Assembly (NCBI GenBank): GCA_002383285.1
Contig: DFXU01000035.1
Span: forward strand, 1-51,020
Length of the DNA: 51,020 nt
Direction: 5' to 3'
Origin: Caryophanales bacterium UBA4100
GTDB taxonomy: Bacteria > Bacillota > Bacilli > Paenibacillales > UBA4045
The position numbers were made by a program, and so were the translations under genes. Below the pieces are notes generated by a model, which was not told the DNA's origin, did no database searches, and saw only the letters and a program-made list of their open reading frames with translations. Shown in pieces: positions 37,718 to 46,874 of the stretch; within the stretch, counting starts at the first letter, position 1; the number at the start of each line of letters is the position of its first letter.

Positions 37718-38734
37718 TTAATTCATTTTTTTCACAGATTTTCTCTGCTTAATGTCGACAGTGGTTATGATCTCATTCATTACGGAATCTTCTCCAGCCA
37801 AAATCTGCAGCAGCTTGTTAGCTGCTAGATACCCCATATCATGGAAGGGCACGGAAATCGTCGTTAACGGTACCTTTAATAAATGCAAATTCGGAATATT
37901 ATCATGACCAATTATGGATATGTCATTAGGTACATTCAAACCCTCTTGATCTAATGCCTCTAGAGCTCCAAGCGCCATTACGTCATTAGCTGCAAAAACA
38001 GCTGTTGGCAGATTAGGAGAGTTACGGAGGATTTCCTTCATCCCTAAAAAACCAGCCTCCTGATAATAATCGCCTTCAACGATTACCGAGCTATCCAAGG
38101 AAATGCCATAATCAGATATGGCTTGAGTAAAGCCATTAAATCGGTCTTCGGCCAAACTTACGTTTGGCCTTATACCTATGAATCCAATATGTCTATGCCC
38201 CATGTTTATTAAGTATTCCGTTGCCATATATGCACCTTTAAAATTATTAAAGCTGATTGAATACACACCCCTACTCTCAGTTCTACGTTGGAATTTTAGA
38301 ATAGGGAGTTTTCCACTAAATATAGAATCTATTACCTCTTCCTTCATCGATGGACCGATCAAAAAGATGGCATCACATGATTTTTCAGCAACGATGTTTT
38401 GGAAAAATTCAAGCTCATCTGCAGCAGTAATATAAATTAAGCTCATGAGATACTTATGATCCTTGAGCTTATTGGCAAAGCTCTTAATTGTTTCATAATA
38501 TACAGGATTAGAAAAAGAGTCGTACTTTGGACCGGAGACTATGGTGCATATATTCCTGGTTTTACTTGACACAAGCCCCCGTGCAATCGGATTTGGCACA
38601 TAATTTAATGACTTGGCTGTTCTGATTACTCTTTCTCTCGTTTCTTTCTTAATTCCAGGGTTACCGTTCAGTGCATTGGAGGCTGTTGAAATCGCCACCC
38701 CCGCCAATCTTGCAACATCTTTAATAGTGGCCAC
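37718..38734 (-). CDS. LacI-family transcriptional regulator
   Basis: About 338 residues. HTH ATIKDVARLAGVAISTASNALNGNPGIKKETRERV is followed by a sensor domain (AVFAANDVMALGALEAL, ISIIGHDNIPNLHL). The start is GTG 38734, six bases after GGGGGAT, giving the standard MATIKDVA start; a TTG at 38749 is also open. It belongs to a different subgroup from the two Block A/B LacI proteins (SNALNG instead of SRVLN). It probably acts on the perfect palindrome just downstream of its gene. Confidence 0.94.
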   Translation of the reverse strand: MATIKDVARLAGVAISTASNALNGNPGIKKETRERVIRTAKSLNYVPNPIARGLVSSKTRNICTIVSGPKYDSFSNPVYYETIKSFANKLKDHKYLMSLIYITAADELEFFQNIVAEKSCDAIFLIGPSMKEEVIDSIFSGKLPILKFQRRTESRGVYSISFNNFKGAYMATEYLINMGHRHIGFIGIRPNVSLAEDRFNGFTQAISDYGISLDSSVIVEGDYYQEAGFLGMKEILRNSPNLPTAVFAANDVMALGALEALDQEGLNVPNDISIIGHDNIPNLHLLKVPLTTISVPFHDMGYLAANKLLQILAGEDSVMNEIITTVDIKQRKSVKKMN

Positions 38735-38752
38735 TCTTAAATCCCCCAAACG

Positions 38753-39706
38753 CTACTTAAATTTAATGACTGCCTTAATAAAACCACTGGGTTTATTCTT
38801 TAATGCTCCGTATGCTTCGTCTACCTGATCTAGCCCATACACATGGGTAATCATATCCTTCATATTATATAGCCCTTGATTAATCATTGCCAGGCCTCCA
38901 TTCATGCTATCTACGTGTACTTGATTTCTCCGTTCGTGTGCATTGACTACTGTGATAGCCTTCCAGTTCCAGAGCTGCATATTCACGTTTCTCATACCTT
39001 GATTAGCTTGATGATATCCCACAACAGATAGCACACCGTGTACCTTGGTCATTTCTCCAGCCAATTGAAGTCCAGCTTGAGATCCGCTAGATTCAACCAC
39101 CACATCTACCCCTCTGTCCATCTGGTCCCATTCCACTACTTTATATTTATCCTCAACCTGATCAGGAAACATAACCTCGTCTGCTCCGAATCGCAGAGCA
39201 TTGTCCAAGCCTTCTTGCCTTACATCAACTACAATTATCTTACCGGCCCCCTTTAATCTCATTAATTGCATAAACCCAAGGCCCATAAACCCGGTACCAA
39301 TAATGGCTACAGTATCTCCAGGATTCACAGGTGTACGATTGGCTCCACTTATTAAACAGGATAAAGGCTCACCTAGAGCTTCCAAATCATCCAACTGCTC
39401 CGGTACCTTGATAATGTTTCTATAGTCAGCCTTCGTAAATTCTGCAAATGCTTCATATATGAGTCCAGTCACTCTATCTCCCACAGCAAAGCCCTTGACA
39501 TTCTGCCCTAATTGTTTGATAATTCCGACTGGTTCATGTCCGAGAATTTTTCGTTTTCCCGGTAGTCCATTCTCCCATCCGTGAAGCTCGGAAGCACATA
39601 CTCCACAAGCACTAACCTCCAAGAGTACCTCGTCATCATTAATTTGGGGTAAAGACATCTCCACAATCTCACTCTGCGCTGGTCCTGTTAATATACTCAC
39701 TCTCAT
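38753..39706 (-). CDS. Zinc-type medium-chain alcohol dehydrogenase
   Basis: A 317-residue medium-chain dehydrogenase. CGVCASELHGW and GHEPVG are the early motifs, and GTGFMGLG is the nucleotide-binding turn. It is a close paralogue of the protein at 6646-7629, sharing the order of nearly all motifs and the missing structural-zinc lobe. It lies between the histidine-kinase gene and the LacI gene in Block C. Likely to oxidise the imported substrate or a derived polyol. Confidence 0.92.
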   Translation of the reverse strand: MRVSILTGPAQSEIVEMSLPQINDDEVLLEVSACGVCASELHGWENGLPGKRKILGHEPVGIIKQLGQNVKGFAVGDRVTGLIYEAFAEFTKADYRNIIKVPEQLDDLEALGEPLSCLISGANRTPVNPGDTVAIIGTGFMGLGFMQLMRLKGAGKIIVVDVRQEGLDNALRFGADEVMFPDQVEDKYKVVEWDQMDRGVDVVVESSGSQAGLQLAGEMTKVHGVLSVVGYHQANQGMRNVNMQLWNWKAITVVNAHERRNQVHVDSMNGGLAMINQGLYNMKDMITHVYGLDQVDEAYGALKNKPSGFIKAVIKFK

Positions 39707-39733
39707 GATAAACCCTCCATAAGTTTCTAATGA

Positions 39734-41551
39734 CTATTTCAATGTATCTGTAGCAATATAATCTGTAGGAATTCTGATTTCGACAACTGTACCTGCTCCT
39801 TCGGAGCTAGTAAGCGTAATTCCGTACTCCCTGCCAAACCACATCTGCAATCGGTAGTGTACATTGATTAACCCGATACCAGCCTGTTTCTCATGATCAG
39901 CGAGTAATTCATTCTCACGTTCTGGCGTATTCAACCTAATCTTTATTCGAGTTAATTCCTCTTCTTCTATACCACTTCCACTATCGATTACCTTCACAAC
40001 TACATCTCTATTCTCCTGATCTGTAATAATCGTTATGCTCTTCTTTTCAATCGATTCATTAAATGCATGCTTTATCGCATTTTCTACAATCGGTTGCAAT
40101 GATAGTCGAGGCAGTAATACGTTCTGGACGTTTTCTGGTAAATTGTATGAGAACTTTATCGTTCCTCCCTACCTGAAATCGATTATATCCATGTATAATT
40201 TTAGATACTCAAACTCATCCTTTAATCTGACCATCTTGGGAGTTGTTTGCAGGCTATACTGCAGAATGCTGCTTAAAGAATCGACTACCGATTGAATTTC
40301 ACGAATACCCTTACGATTCGCAAACCAGCTGATGGAATGTAGTGTGTTATACAGAAAGTGTGGAGTTATATGGCTTTGCAAAGCCTCTAACTCAGCCTGC
40401 TTCTGATAATATAAAGCTCTAGATTCATTGAGCTTTACATCATAAACTTGCTCAATGAGCTCCTTTAACTGTCTCACCATTTGATTAAAGCTCATACCCA
40501 ATTGACCGATTTCGTCATTCCGCTTGAATGTGGCGCGAACTGTGAAATCACCTGACTCTACCTTTCTCATTAATCGCTGCAGGTTTAATACAGGCATAAC
40601 AAAAACTTTACGAATAGATATGGCCACAATGCCTATAGCTACAATCATAATAAATAGAAAGATATTGAATTTATAGCGAAAATCAACCAGCTTCTTAATA
40701 ACCTCTTCATATGGAACAACACCATATAAAGTCCATCCCAATTCATCAATTTCCGTTTGTAAATATAACATCTGATTTCCAGCTTCAGTCTTCTTGAGGG
40801 TATAGGGATTAGAGCCTAATGATTCTGACCACGATTCCTTAAAGGATGCTCCCGTTTTCTCGTTCGGATGATGAATGACATGATTAAACTGATCTACAAG
40901 TATAATAATACCGGACTGCAACAATTTCACATCTTTTAAACCTTTGTCAATCATTCCTAGATTAATATCGATAATCACTACACCGATAGGTTCCCCAGTT
41001 TGTAAGTCCAAGATTAATTTACCGAATGAGATGATGTCGACTCTTGATGTTTGGTAAATTGAACTGATAATCTTGTTGCTGCTCTCCTTCAATAAATCAT
41101 CCATGATTTGATTATAGATCGGTGGTACAACAATATTCGTGTTTGCTAGAAATCTACCTCGGCTGTCTATTCTTTTGCCATCGAAATTCATAACTGTGAT
41201 ATTGTGAACCTCAGGATTGCCGATGATCAATAACTGAATATAGTCAACGAACAGTCTAGATTCTTGATAAGCGTTCCAGCCTTCAGCTGGTTTACTTTTT
41301 ATAACCTGTTGAATATTTTGATTTACTGCTGTCTTTAGCAAGATATCATCAATAACCGAATCGACTTGCTCTAATTTATTCTGAACCTGATTTAACGTTT
41401 GCAGATTCGATTCAGCTATCATCTCAACCATGAGATTGGATATCGAACGATAGCCTACCACGCTTAAGACCATTAATGGAATGAGCCCTAACACAACCAG
41501 AATTAGAAGAATACGAATGTAAAGTGATCTCTGGAACCATTGTTTATTCAT
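39734..41551 (-). pseudogene. YesM-like sensor histidine kinase with in-frame amber stop
   Basis: Membrane sensor kinase partner of the response regulator upstream. The first part has two membrane helices around an extracellular sensor domain, a HAMP segment (LMRKVESGDFTVRATFKRNDEIGQL) and the His motif SHITPHFLYNTLHS. It stops at TAG 40169-40171 in DIIDFR-stop-GGTIKF. The same frame continues without a shift into LPENVQNVLLPRLSLQPIVENAIKHAF and the ATP-binding domain (DSGSGIEEEEL, GIGLINVHYRL), ending at 39734. The conserved residue at the stop is normally Tyr (FRYG), so a TAC/TAT to TAG change is likely. The start is ATG 41551, overlapping the regulator stop. Without readthrough the product has no ATPase domain. 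Confidence 0.85.
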
Positions 41552-42635
41552 GGGATGCCATTCTCTGATCATGATATTCGTTAGGTGTCATTCCTTCATA
41601 TCTTTTGAATATCTTAGCGAAATAGTTCGCATTATTAAAACCAACCATATTAGCGATTTCCATCATTTTGAGATGTGGTACATTCAACAATTCCTTTGCC
41701 TTATTCATTCGCAATTGATTAACATATTCCGTGTAGTTCACACCGAGGTCTTTTTTGAATAATCGGCTTAAATAAGAAGGGGTTACACCCGTTAAACGCC
41801 CCATCTCCACAAGTGTGATATCCTGTTCAAAATAATTGTTTAATATGTCCTGACAGCGATGAAGTACATCTGGGCTTGATTGTTCTCTTGAATTCTTAAT
41901 CACTTGAGCACAATAAACAAAAAAGTCAATTACGCTTTTTTCAATATCAATGAGAGAACGTTGTGGAACTAGCACTTCCTTCAATTCATTCTTACGTGAG
42001 TCAAGATATAAGTGAATGTCATTAACCGAGGAAAGACGCTTATTTATAGCCAATAAGGAATCAATTATGAATGGAATGATACGTAATAAATCATTACCTG
42101 CTAGCTCTTTAAACGCATTTAGCAGCATCACAATTGATTCTTTCGTACCCTCAATGTCACCCATTTCAATTTGGTCGAATAACTTGGACTCGATACGGGT
42201 CATGGACATATCCCATTTTTCCTGATTGAGCATAAGAGATGTGTAAGAATGTGTATTTTGATAAAGTTCTGAAGCCACCTTTACTAACCGTGAAGTCAAT
42301 TCTTCTTTCTTTAATGGCTTTAATAGATAGTCGACAACTCCGTTTTGCATAGCCATTTTGGCATAATAAAAGTCGTTATATCCGCTCAATATTATAATTT
42401 TCGTATCCTTATAATTTTTCCGAACCTCTTCGATCAATTTCAGACCATCCATCTGAGGCATACGAATATCCGTTAATAAGATATGCACCGGATGCTTGTC
42501 GAAATAGTCCAGAGCTTGAATACCATTGGAAGCACTTCCGACAAGTGTATAGGGCTTTCCTAATTCGGTTATGAATTCTGAGATGCTCTGGTTAACGGTT
42601 ACCTCATCCTCAACGACTAATATATGAATTCCCAT
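41544..42635 (-). CDS. YesN-like response regulator with AraC-type DNA-binding domain
   Basis: About 363 residues. The receiver domain (ILVVEDEVTVNQS, phospho-acceptor Asp in ILLTDIRMPQMDG, switch Lys in DYLLKPLKKEEL) is followed by a linker and a C-terminal AraC HTH pair (LVEMGRLTGVTPSYLSRLFKKDLGVNYTEYVNQLR; MMEIANMVGFNNANYFAKIFKRYEGMTPNEY). The start is ATG 42635 after a G-rich ribosome site; an open extension to 42692 is less likely. It is encoded just after the importer permeases and overlaps the kinase gene, so it probably controls the importer operon in response to extracellular sugar. Confidence 0.94.
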   Translation of the reverse strand: MGIHILVVEDEVTVNQSISEFITELGKPYTLVGSASNGIQALDYFDKHPVHILLTDIRMPQMDGLKLIEEVRKNYKDTKIIILSGYNDFYYAKMAMQNGVVDYLLKPLKKEELTSRLVKVASELYQNTHSYTSLMLNQEKWDMSMTRIESKLFDQIEMGDIEGTKESIVMLLNAFKELAGNDLLRIIPFIIDSLLAINKRLSSVNDIHLYLDSRKNELKEVLVPQRSLIDIEKSVIDFFVYCAQVIKNSREQSSPDVLHRCQDILNNYFEQDITLVEMGRLTGVTPSYLSRLFKKDLGVNYTEYVNQLRMNKAKELLNVPHLKMMEIANMVGFNNANYFAKIFKRYEGMTPNEYHDQRMASHE

Positions 42636-42698
42636 AGACCTGCCCCCCCTTTTTGGAACAAGCTGCTGCTTAATAAATCCATAATACCACAATAATAA

Positions 42699-42713
42699 TG
42701 TAAACGCTTAACA
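42699..42713. promoter_or_regulatory. cre-like sequence upstream of the response-regulator gene
   Basis: TGTAAACGCTTAACA resembles a catabolite-responsive element (TGWAARCGYTWNCA) with one extra base. It lies between the permease stop and the regulator gene. A CcpA role is an inference. Confidence 0.45.
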
Positions 42714-42718
42714 CGTGA

Positions 42719-43537
42719 TTATCCCTTCAAACTCCCTTCAGTAATCCCTTCAATAAATCGTCGCTGCAAAAAAATATAAGCGATAATAACAGGAACAATG
42801 GTGATCATGCCTGCCGCGGAAATCATAGTCCAATCACTGCTGAACCGTCCGGTAAACAGTATATACCGCGTAGCCACCGTCTTGATTTCTTGTGATTGCA
42901 GGAAGGCATTAGCAAAGAAAAACTCATTCCATGACCATAGACCTGCTAACAATGTGACAGTGAGTAATGCTGGCCTTGCTAGTGGAAATATAATACTCCA
43001 TATGATTCTGAATTCATTACATCCATCTACCCTTGCACTATCCAACAATTCATTGGGTATCCCTACAAAATACGATCTCAAGAAAAAGATATTAAAAGGT
43101 AAGAAAATAGCAGAATAGATTAATATAATTCCATGCAACGTATCCATAAGCTCTAGTCTCTGCCATATAAAAAATAGAGGAACTAGAAACAACCCTAATG
43201 GTACAGACATGATAAACAATAATAAAGCCATTACGATATTGGAGCCACGAAAATTAACTTTTGCCAACGCATATGCAGCTAAGCTGGCAGATATAACGAT
43301 AATCGTAATCGTAAAAACTCCCACGATTGCACTATTGATGAAGGCTCTGCCATAATCAGCTCTAACCCATGCATCAATAATATTCTGAAATACAAGCTCA
43401 TTAGGAAGACCAAAAGGATCTGCACGAAATTGATCACGTGGCTTTAATGAATTGCTAAATAACAAAACCAACGGACTTAATGCCACAATCGACATGAATA
43501 ATAATGGGATATGACGCCATTGTAACCAGGTTCGCAT
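42719..43537 (-). CDS. Carbohydrate ABC transporter permease (MalG type)
   Basis: About 272 residues, six helices expected. The EAA loop reads LDSARVDGCNEFRIIWSIIFPLARP, and the end is YIFLQRRFIEGITEGSLKG. The start chosen is ATG 43537, which overlaps the stop of the partner permease as TAATG; the ATG at 43549 abuts its ribosome site. It forms the Block C importer channel with the gene upstream. Confidence 0.93.
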   Translation of the reverse strand: MRTWLQWRHIPLLFMSIVALSPLVLLFSNSLKPRDQFRADPFGLPNELVFQNIIDAWVRADYGRAFINSAIVGVFTITIIVISASLAAYALAKVNFRGSNIVMALLLFIMSVPLGLFLVPLFFIWQRLELMDTLHGIILIYSAIFLPFNIFFLRSYFVGIPNELLDSARVDGCNEFRIIWSIIFPLARPALLTVTLLAGLWSWNEFFFANAFLQSQEIKTVATRYILFTGRFSSDWTMISAAGMITIVPVIIAYIFLQRRFIEGITEGSLKG

Positions 43538-44457
43538 TATACATCCCATCCTTTTTTCTTTATATAGCCAAATCCGAGGATAACTATGAAGCTGAACAGC
43601 CCCATTGTCATGGCCACTGCGCTTGCATACCCGGGTTCATACGTGTAAATAGCTAATTTGTACATATATGTCGCCAGCATTTCTGAAGCGTGTCCTGGTC
43701 CACCTTGGGTCATGATGTATACATAATCAAAGGCAGCGAAGGACCAAATCATAGTCAGCATCAAGATCAGAACGATTGTCGGACGCAGCTGGGGCAGGAT
43801 TATATGCCAGAACGTTTGAAATGGATTGGCTCCCTCGACCTTCCCCGCCTCTTCAAGGGTGCTGTCTGTTTGGTGTAATGCTACCAAGAATAGTACAATA
43901 TAGAATCCAAGAGAATGCCAAATATCTGCAAAAGCGACTGCATACAAAGTAATATGTTCATCACCTAACCAAAGCCTTGTTAATGAACTTAAACCCCACT
44001 TCTCAAGAATCAAGTTGATTCCAACGTATGGGTTATAGATCCACTGCCAAATTTTTGCAGTTACTACTGTGGAGATAATGTAGGGCAGAAAGATGATCGC
44101 CCGATAAACCATCTGACCGCGATAAACTTTACTTAACAATACGGCTATTACAAGAGACAGAATAATCGGAACGGTAAGAAATAACCCCATCCACTTCATT
44201 GTGTTCAGTAGCGAGGCATAGAAAGTACTATCCGTAGCCAATCGTGCATAGTTGTCAATGCCGGTAAAGCTTGGTACTCCGATACCAGTCCAATCCGTTA
44301 ATGATAGTGCAACCGTTCCAATCACTGGACCGCTAATGACTAAAGCCAACAATATAATACTAGGCGTTAATAATAACCATGGAAACAGCATTTGCTTCCA
44401 CATGATTTTCTTCTTCGAGAAATTAAGCTTACTATTAACCTCAACTATGGATTTCAT
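43537..44457 (-). CDS. Sugar ABC transporter permease (MalF type)
   Basis: About 306 residues. Helix 1 is MLFPWLLLTPSIILLALVISGPV, and the EAA loop reads EEAGKVEGANPFQTFWHIILPQLRP. The start is ATG 44457, six bases after AAGGAAGGA; a GTG at 44475 is the longer alternative. It is coupled to the downstream permease by a TAATG overlap and follows the binding-protein gene by about 90 bases. No ATPase gene accompanies it. Confidence 0.94.
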   Translation of the reverse strand: MKSIVEVNSKLNFSKKKIMWKQMLFPWLLLTPSIILLALVISGPVIGTVALSLTDWTGIGVPSFTGIDNYARLATDSTFYASLLNTMKWMGLFLTVPIILSLVIAVLLSKVYRGQMVYRAIIFLPYIISTVVTAKIWQWIYNPYVGINLILEKWGLSSLTRLWLGDEHITLYAVAFADIWHSLGFYIVLFLVALHQTDSTLEEAGKVEGANPFQTFWHIILPQLRPTIVLILMLTMIWSFAAFDYVYIMTQGGPGHASEMLATYMYKLAIYTYEPGYASAVAMTMGLFSFIVILGFGYIKKKGWDV

Positions 44458-44547
44458 CGCTTTTCCTTCCTTCACAAAAGGAAAAAGGAAGGAAGTTATC
44501 CTATCCTTTTTCCTTTACACGTTAATGTTTCAATATATTTCTTACGC

Positions 44548-45891
44548 TTACTCAGGAAAATTGAACAGCATGTTTTTCTCTTTATCCTTTGCCGCTGCTT
44601 CCTGTGTATTCTTCAGATAGTCATCAACATTCATCTGCCCTAAGAAGACAGCATCAATATTGTTCCATAGATAACTTAGTGCTGACGGAGGGAAATATGT
44701 CCAAGAAACATATCCGGCATTGCCCGCATCTAGCATATCATTCATTGCATCATAAACTTCAACAACAAGTGGATCAATGCCTTCGACACCTGCAACATCC
44801 AGTCCATTCATCGGCTGGAATTGTCCGAGCTTAATCAACTTTTCTGCCCGTGCTGTACTGTTAATAAAGTCAAGTAATTCTGCAGCTAATTCTGGATGCT
44901 TCGTCTTTGCATTGATGCCTATTGCATCTCCAAGACCGATTGGCAGGTTAGCATCGACTCCAGCTCTCCAGCTCGGCATTGCGAAGAATCCAACTTCGAA
45001 GGGTGGAGGATCATTCTGCAAGCGAGACAATGCCCAAGTTCCTTCCAATTTCATAGCGGTTTGATTATTGTTGAACAACCCCCAAGCATCCTCCATTGAG
45101 ATGGCGTGGGATTGTTTGTTGTTGATATAACCCTTCTGCCACATACCCACATATGTTTCAGTTGCTTGCTTCATCAGGTCATTAGTGAAAGGTTCTTCAC
45201 CTTGAAGAACTTTTTTCAAATCTGCAGGTCCAACATAAGCATTGTATACGGATGATAACCACCACTCATTTACAGTTCTGAAGTCAGAAGCACCGAATGC
45301 AAATGGCATAACGTCTTTCGCTTGTGCTGCATCACTCAATGCGATTAGTTCATCATATGTTGTTGGAACCTCCCATCCATTGGCTGCGAACATCTCTTTG
45401 TTGTACCAAACAAGAAGGGTTTCATAAGCTCCAGGTAAGCCATACACCTTATCATTGATCTTACCAGCAGCTAATGCCCAGTCATAGAAGCGATCATCCC
45501 ACTTAAATTGCTCCACGTACGGATCAAGCGGAAGTAAATAGCCGCTGTTCACATACTCACTTAGAAAGGTTGGTCCACCTGTACTAACAATGTCTGGACC
45601 TGCTCCAGCAGCAAGCTGCTGACGAATTAATGAGTAAGAATCCTGCGCTTCTACCCATTTAACTGTGACATTCGGATGTGCATCTTCGAATGCATCCACA
45701 ACATCAACCTGATAAATCTCTCTTTCAGCTTCCGTTTCAGGACTGTGCGTAATCCATACCAGATCAATCTTCTCGTTTTCGTTTGCTTTTGAAGCTCCTG
45801 ATTCATTCGCGGCATTGTCTCCGCATGCAGTAAGAAATAGTAACAGCGTTAACATGATTGCAAGCGTGAATGATAATCTTCTCTTTTGCAT
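44548..45891 (-). CDS. ABC transporter sugar-binding lipoprotein
   Basis: A 447-residue extracellular binding protein. The signal peptide ends in lipobox FLTAC (Cys 23) and is followed by a short acidic linker. Mature motifs IDLVWITHSPETEAE, PDIVSTGGPTFLSEYV, YGLPGAYETLLVWYNKEMFAANGWEVPTTYDEL and AMKLEGTWALSRL are typical of the family-1 sugar-binding group. The ATG start follows AAGAGGAGAGG. It is the first gene of Block C, behind a TATAAT box merged with a cre-like site. Confidence 0.95.
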   Translation of the reverse strand: MQKRRLSFTLAIMLTLLLFLTACGDNAANESGASKANENEKIDLVWITHSPETEAEREIYQVDVVDAFEDAHPNVTVKWVEAQDSYSLIRQQLAAGAGPDIVSTGGPTFLSEYVNSGYLLPLDPYVEQFKWDDRFYDWALAAGKINDKVYGLPGAYETLLVWYNKEMFAANGWEVPTTYDELIALSDAAQAKDVMPFAFGASDFRTVNEWWLSSVYNAYVGPADLKKVLQGEEPFTNDLMKQATETYVGMWQKGYINNKQSHAISMEDAWGLFNNNQTAMKLEGTWALSRLQNDPPPFEVGFFAMPSWRAGVDANLPIGLGDAIGINAKTKHPELAAELLDFINSTARAEKLIKLGQFQPMNGLDVAGVEGIDPLVVEVYDAMNDMLDAGNAGYVSWTYFPPSALSYLWNNIDAVFLGQMNVDDYLKNTQEAAAKDKEKNMLFNFPE

Positions 45892-45933
45892 TTGACCTCT
45901 CCTCTTTAATATTTAATTGTGTTATCACGAGTT

Positions 45934-45948
45934 ATTATAGCGCTTACA
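45934..45948 (-). promoter_or_regulatory. TATAAT box overlapping a cre-like site
   Basis: On the minus strand TGTAAGCGCTATAA (45935-45948) matches the catabolite-responsive consensus except at one end base. It overlaps a perfect TATAAT (45934-45939). A -35 is weak (TACAAA, 17 bases upstream), which fits a promoter needing an activator such as the YesN-like regulator and subject to CcpA repression. Confidence 0.65.
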
Positions 45949-46060
45949 TTATTGCTTTTGTACTATACAAATATGCACGATGTATAGAACATTTTTGACT
46001 TTATTCCTACGAAATAATCATTATAGATTACCGTTGCATCGTTTAATGAAATTTGAAAAA

Positions 46061-46089
46061 TTTAGAATTGCTCCTAATTATGATATAGT
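46061..46089 (+). promoter_or_regulatory. Candidate promoter of the EcsAB-like pair
   Basis: TTTAGA (46061-46066), a 17-base spacer and TATAGT (46084-46089) give a fair sigma-A promoter about 36 bases ahead of the GTG start at 46126. Confidence 0.5.
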
Positions 46090-46125
46090 CGAGTTAAACT
46101 AATTTCCAATTCTAGAATAAAGGCT

Positions 46126-46872
46126 GTGAGTCAATTGAACAACATCCTGCAACTCGAACGTGTATCAGGTGGTTACAATCACCAGTATCCGATCATTCGT
46201 AATATATCCTTTACAGTAAAACCTGGTGAGATGGTCGGCTTGATAGGTCTTAATGGTGCAGGTAAGAGCACAACCATTAAACACATACTAGGTTTATTGG
46301 AGCCTACTGAGGGAACTGTACTTATTAAGGGAAATACGAGACAAGCTTCGCCTGATGTATATCGCGCCGCTTACAGCTATGTACCGGAAACCCCATTATT
46401 ATATGAAGAGCTAAGTGTTCGCGAGCATCTACACTTCGCAGCAATGGCATATGGTCTCGAACAGTCTCGATTTGACGAACGTGTGGAGCAAGTTGCAGAT
46501 GTCTTCCAGATGACATCACAATTGGATCGCCTTCCTCTTCATCTATCTAAGGGCATGCGCCAGAAGGTGATGATTATGATCGCATTCTTGGTAAAACCGG
46601 ATCTCTATATTATCGATGAACCCTTCTTAGGCTTAGATCCATTGGCTATGCGTAGGCTGTTGGAGTTCATGGTCATTCGAAAGGATGAAGGAGCAGGTAT
46701 ATTGGTTAGCTCCCACATTCTCTCGACCATTGAACGGTATTGTGATCGTTTCGTCCTCATTCATCATGGTGACATAAGAGCTTATGGTAGCTTGGAGATA
46801 CTACGCGAAGAGGCTAAACTGCCTGGAGGCTCACTAGATGATGTATTCCTGAAATTAGTAAATGAGGTTTAA
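46126..46872 (+). CDS. ecsA: ABC transporter ATP-binding protein (EcsA-like)
   Basis: A 248-residue ATPase. Walker A is GLNGAGKST, the Q-loop region is YVPETPLLY, the signature reads LSKGMRQKV, Walker B is LYIIDEPFLGLD and the H-loop is SSHI. The sequence order and the integral-membrane partner downstream fit the Bacillus EcsA/EcsB pair, which affects protein secretion and peptidase-dependent regulation. No EcsC follows. The start is GTG 46126 with AAAGG very close; TTG 46135 is an alternative. Block A/B/C importers need a MsmX-type ATPase, which this is not. Confidence 0.9.
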   Translation: MSQLNNILQLERVSGGYNHQYPIIRNISFTVKPGEMVGLIGLNGAGKSTTIKHILGLLEPTEGTVLIKGNTRQASPDVYRAAYSYVPETPLLYEELSVREHLHFAAMAYGLEQSRFDERVEQVADVFQMTSQLDRLPLHLSKGMRQKVMIMIAFLVKPDLYIIDEPFLGLDPLAMRRLLEFMVIRKDEGAGILVSSHILSTIERYCDRFVLIHHGDIRAYGSLEILREEAKLPGGSLDDVFLKLVNEV

Positions 46873-46874
46873 TT

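Noticed and set aside
40169..40171. Recoded amber (pyrrolysine-type) codon in the histidine kinase
   Set aside because: No pyrrolysine genes are in view, and other genes use TAG as an ordinary stop (for example at 18194-18196 and 50867-50869).
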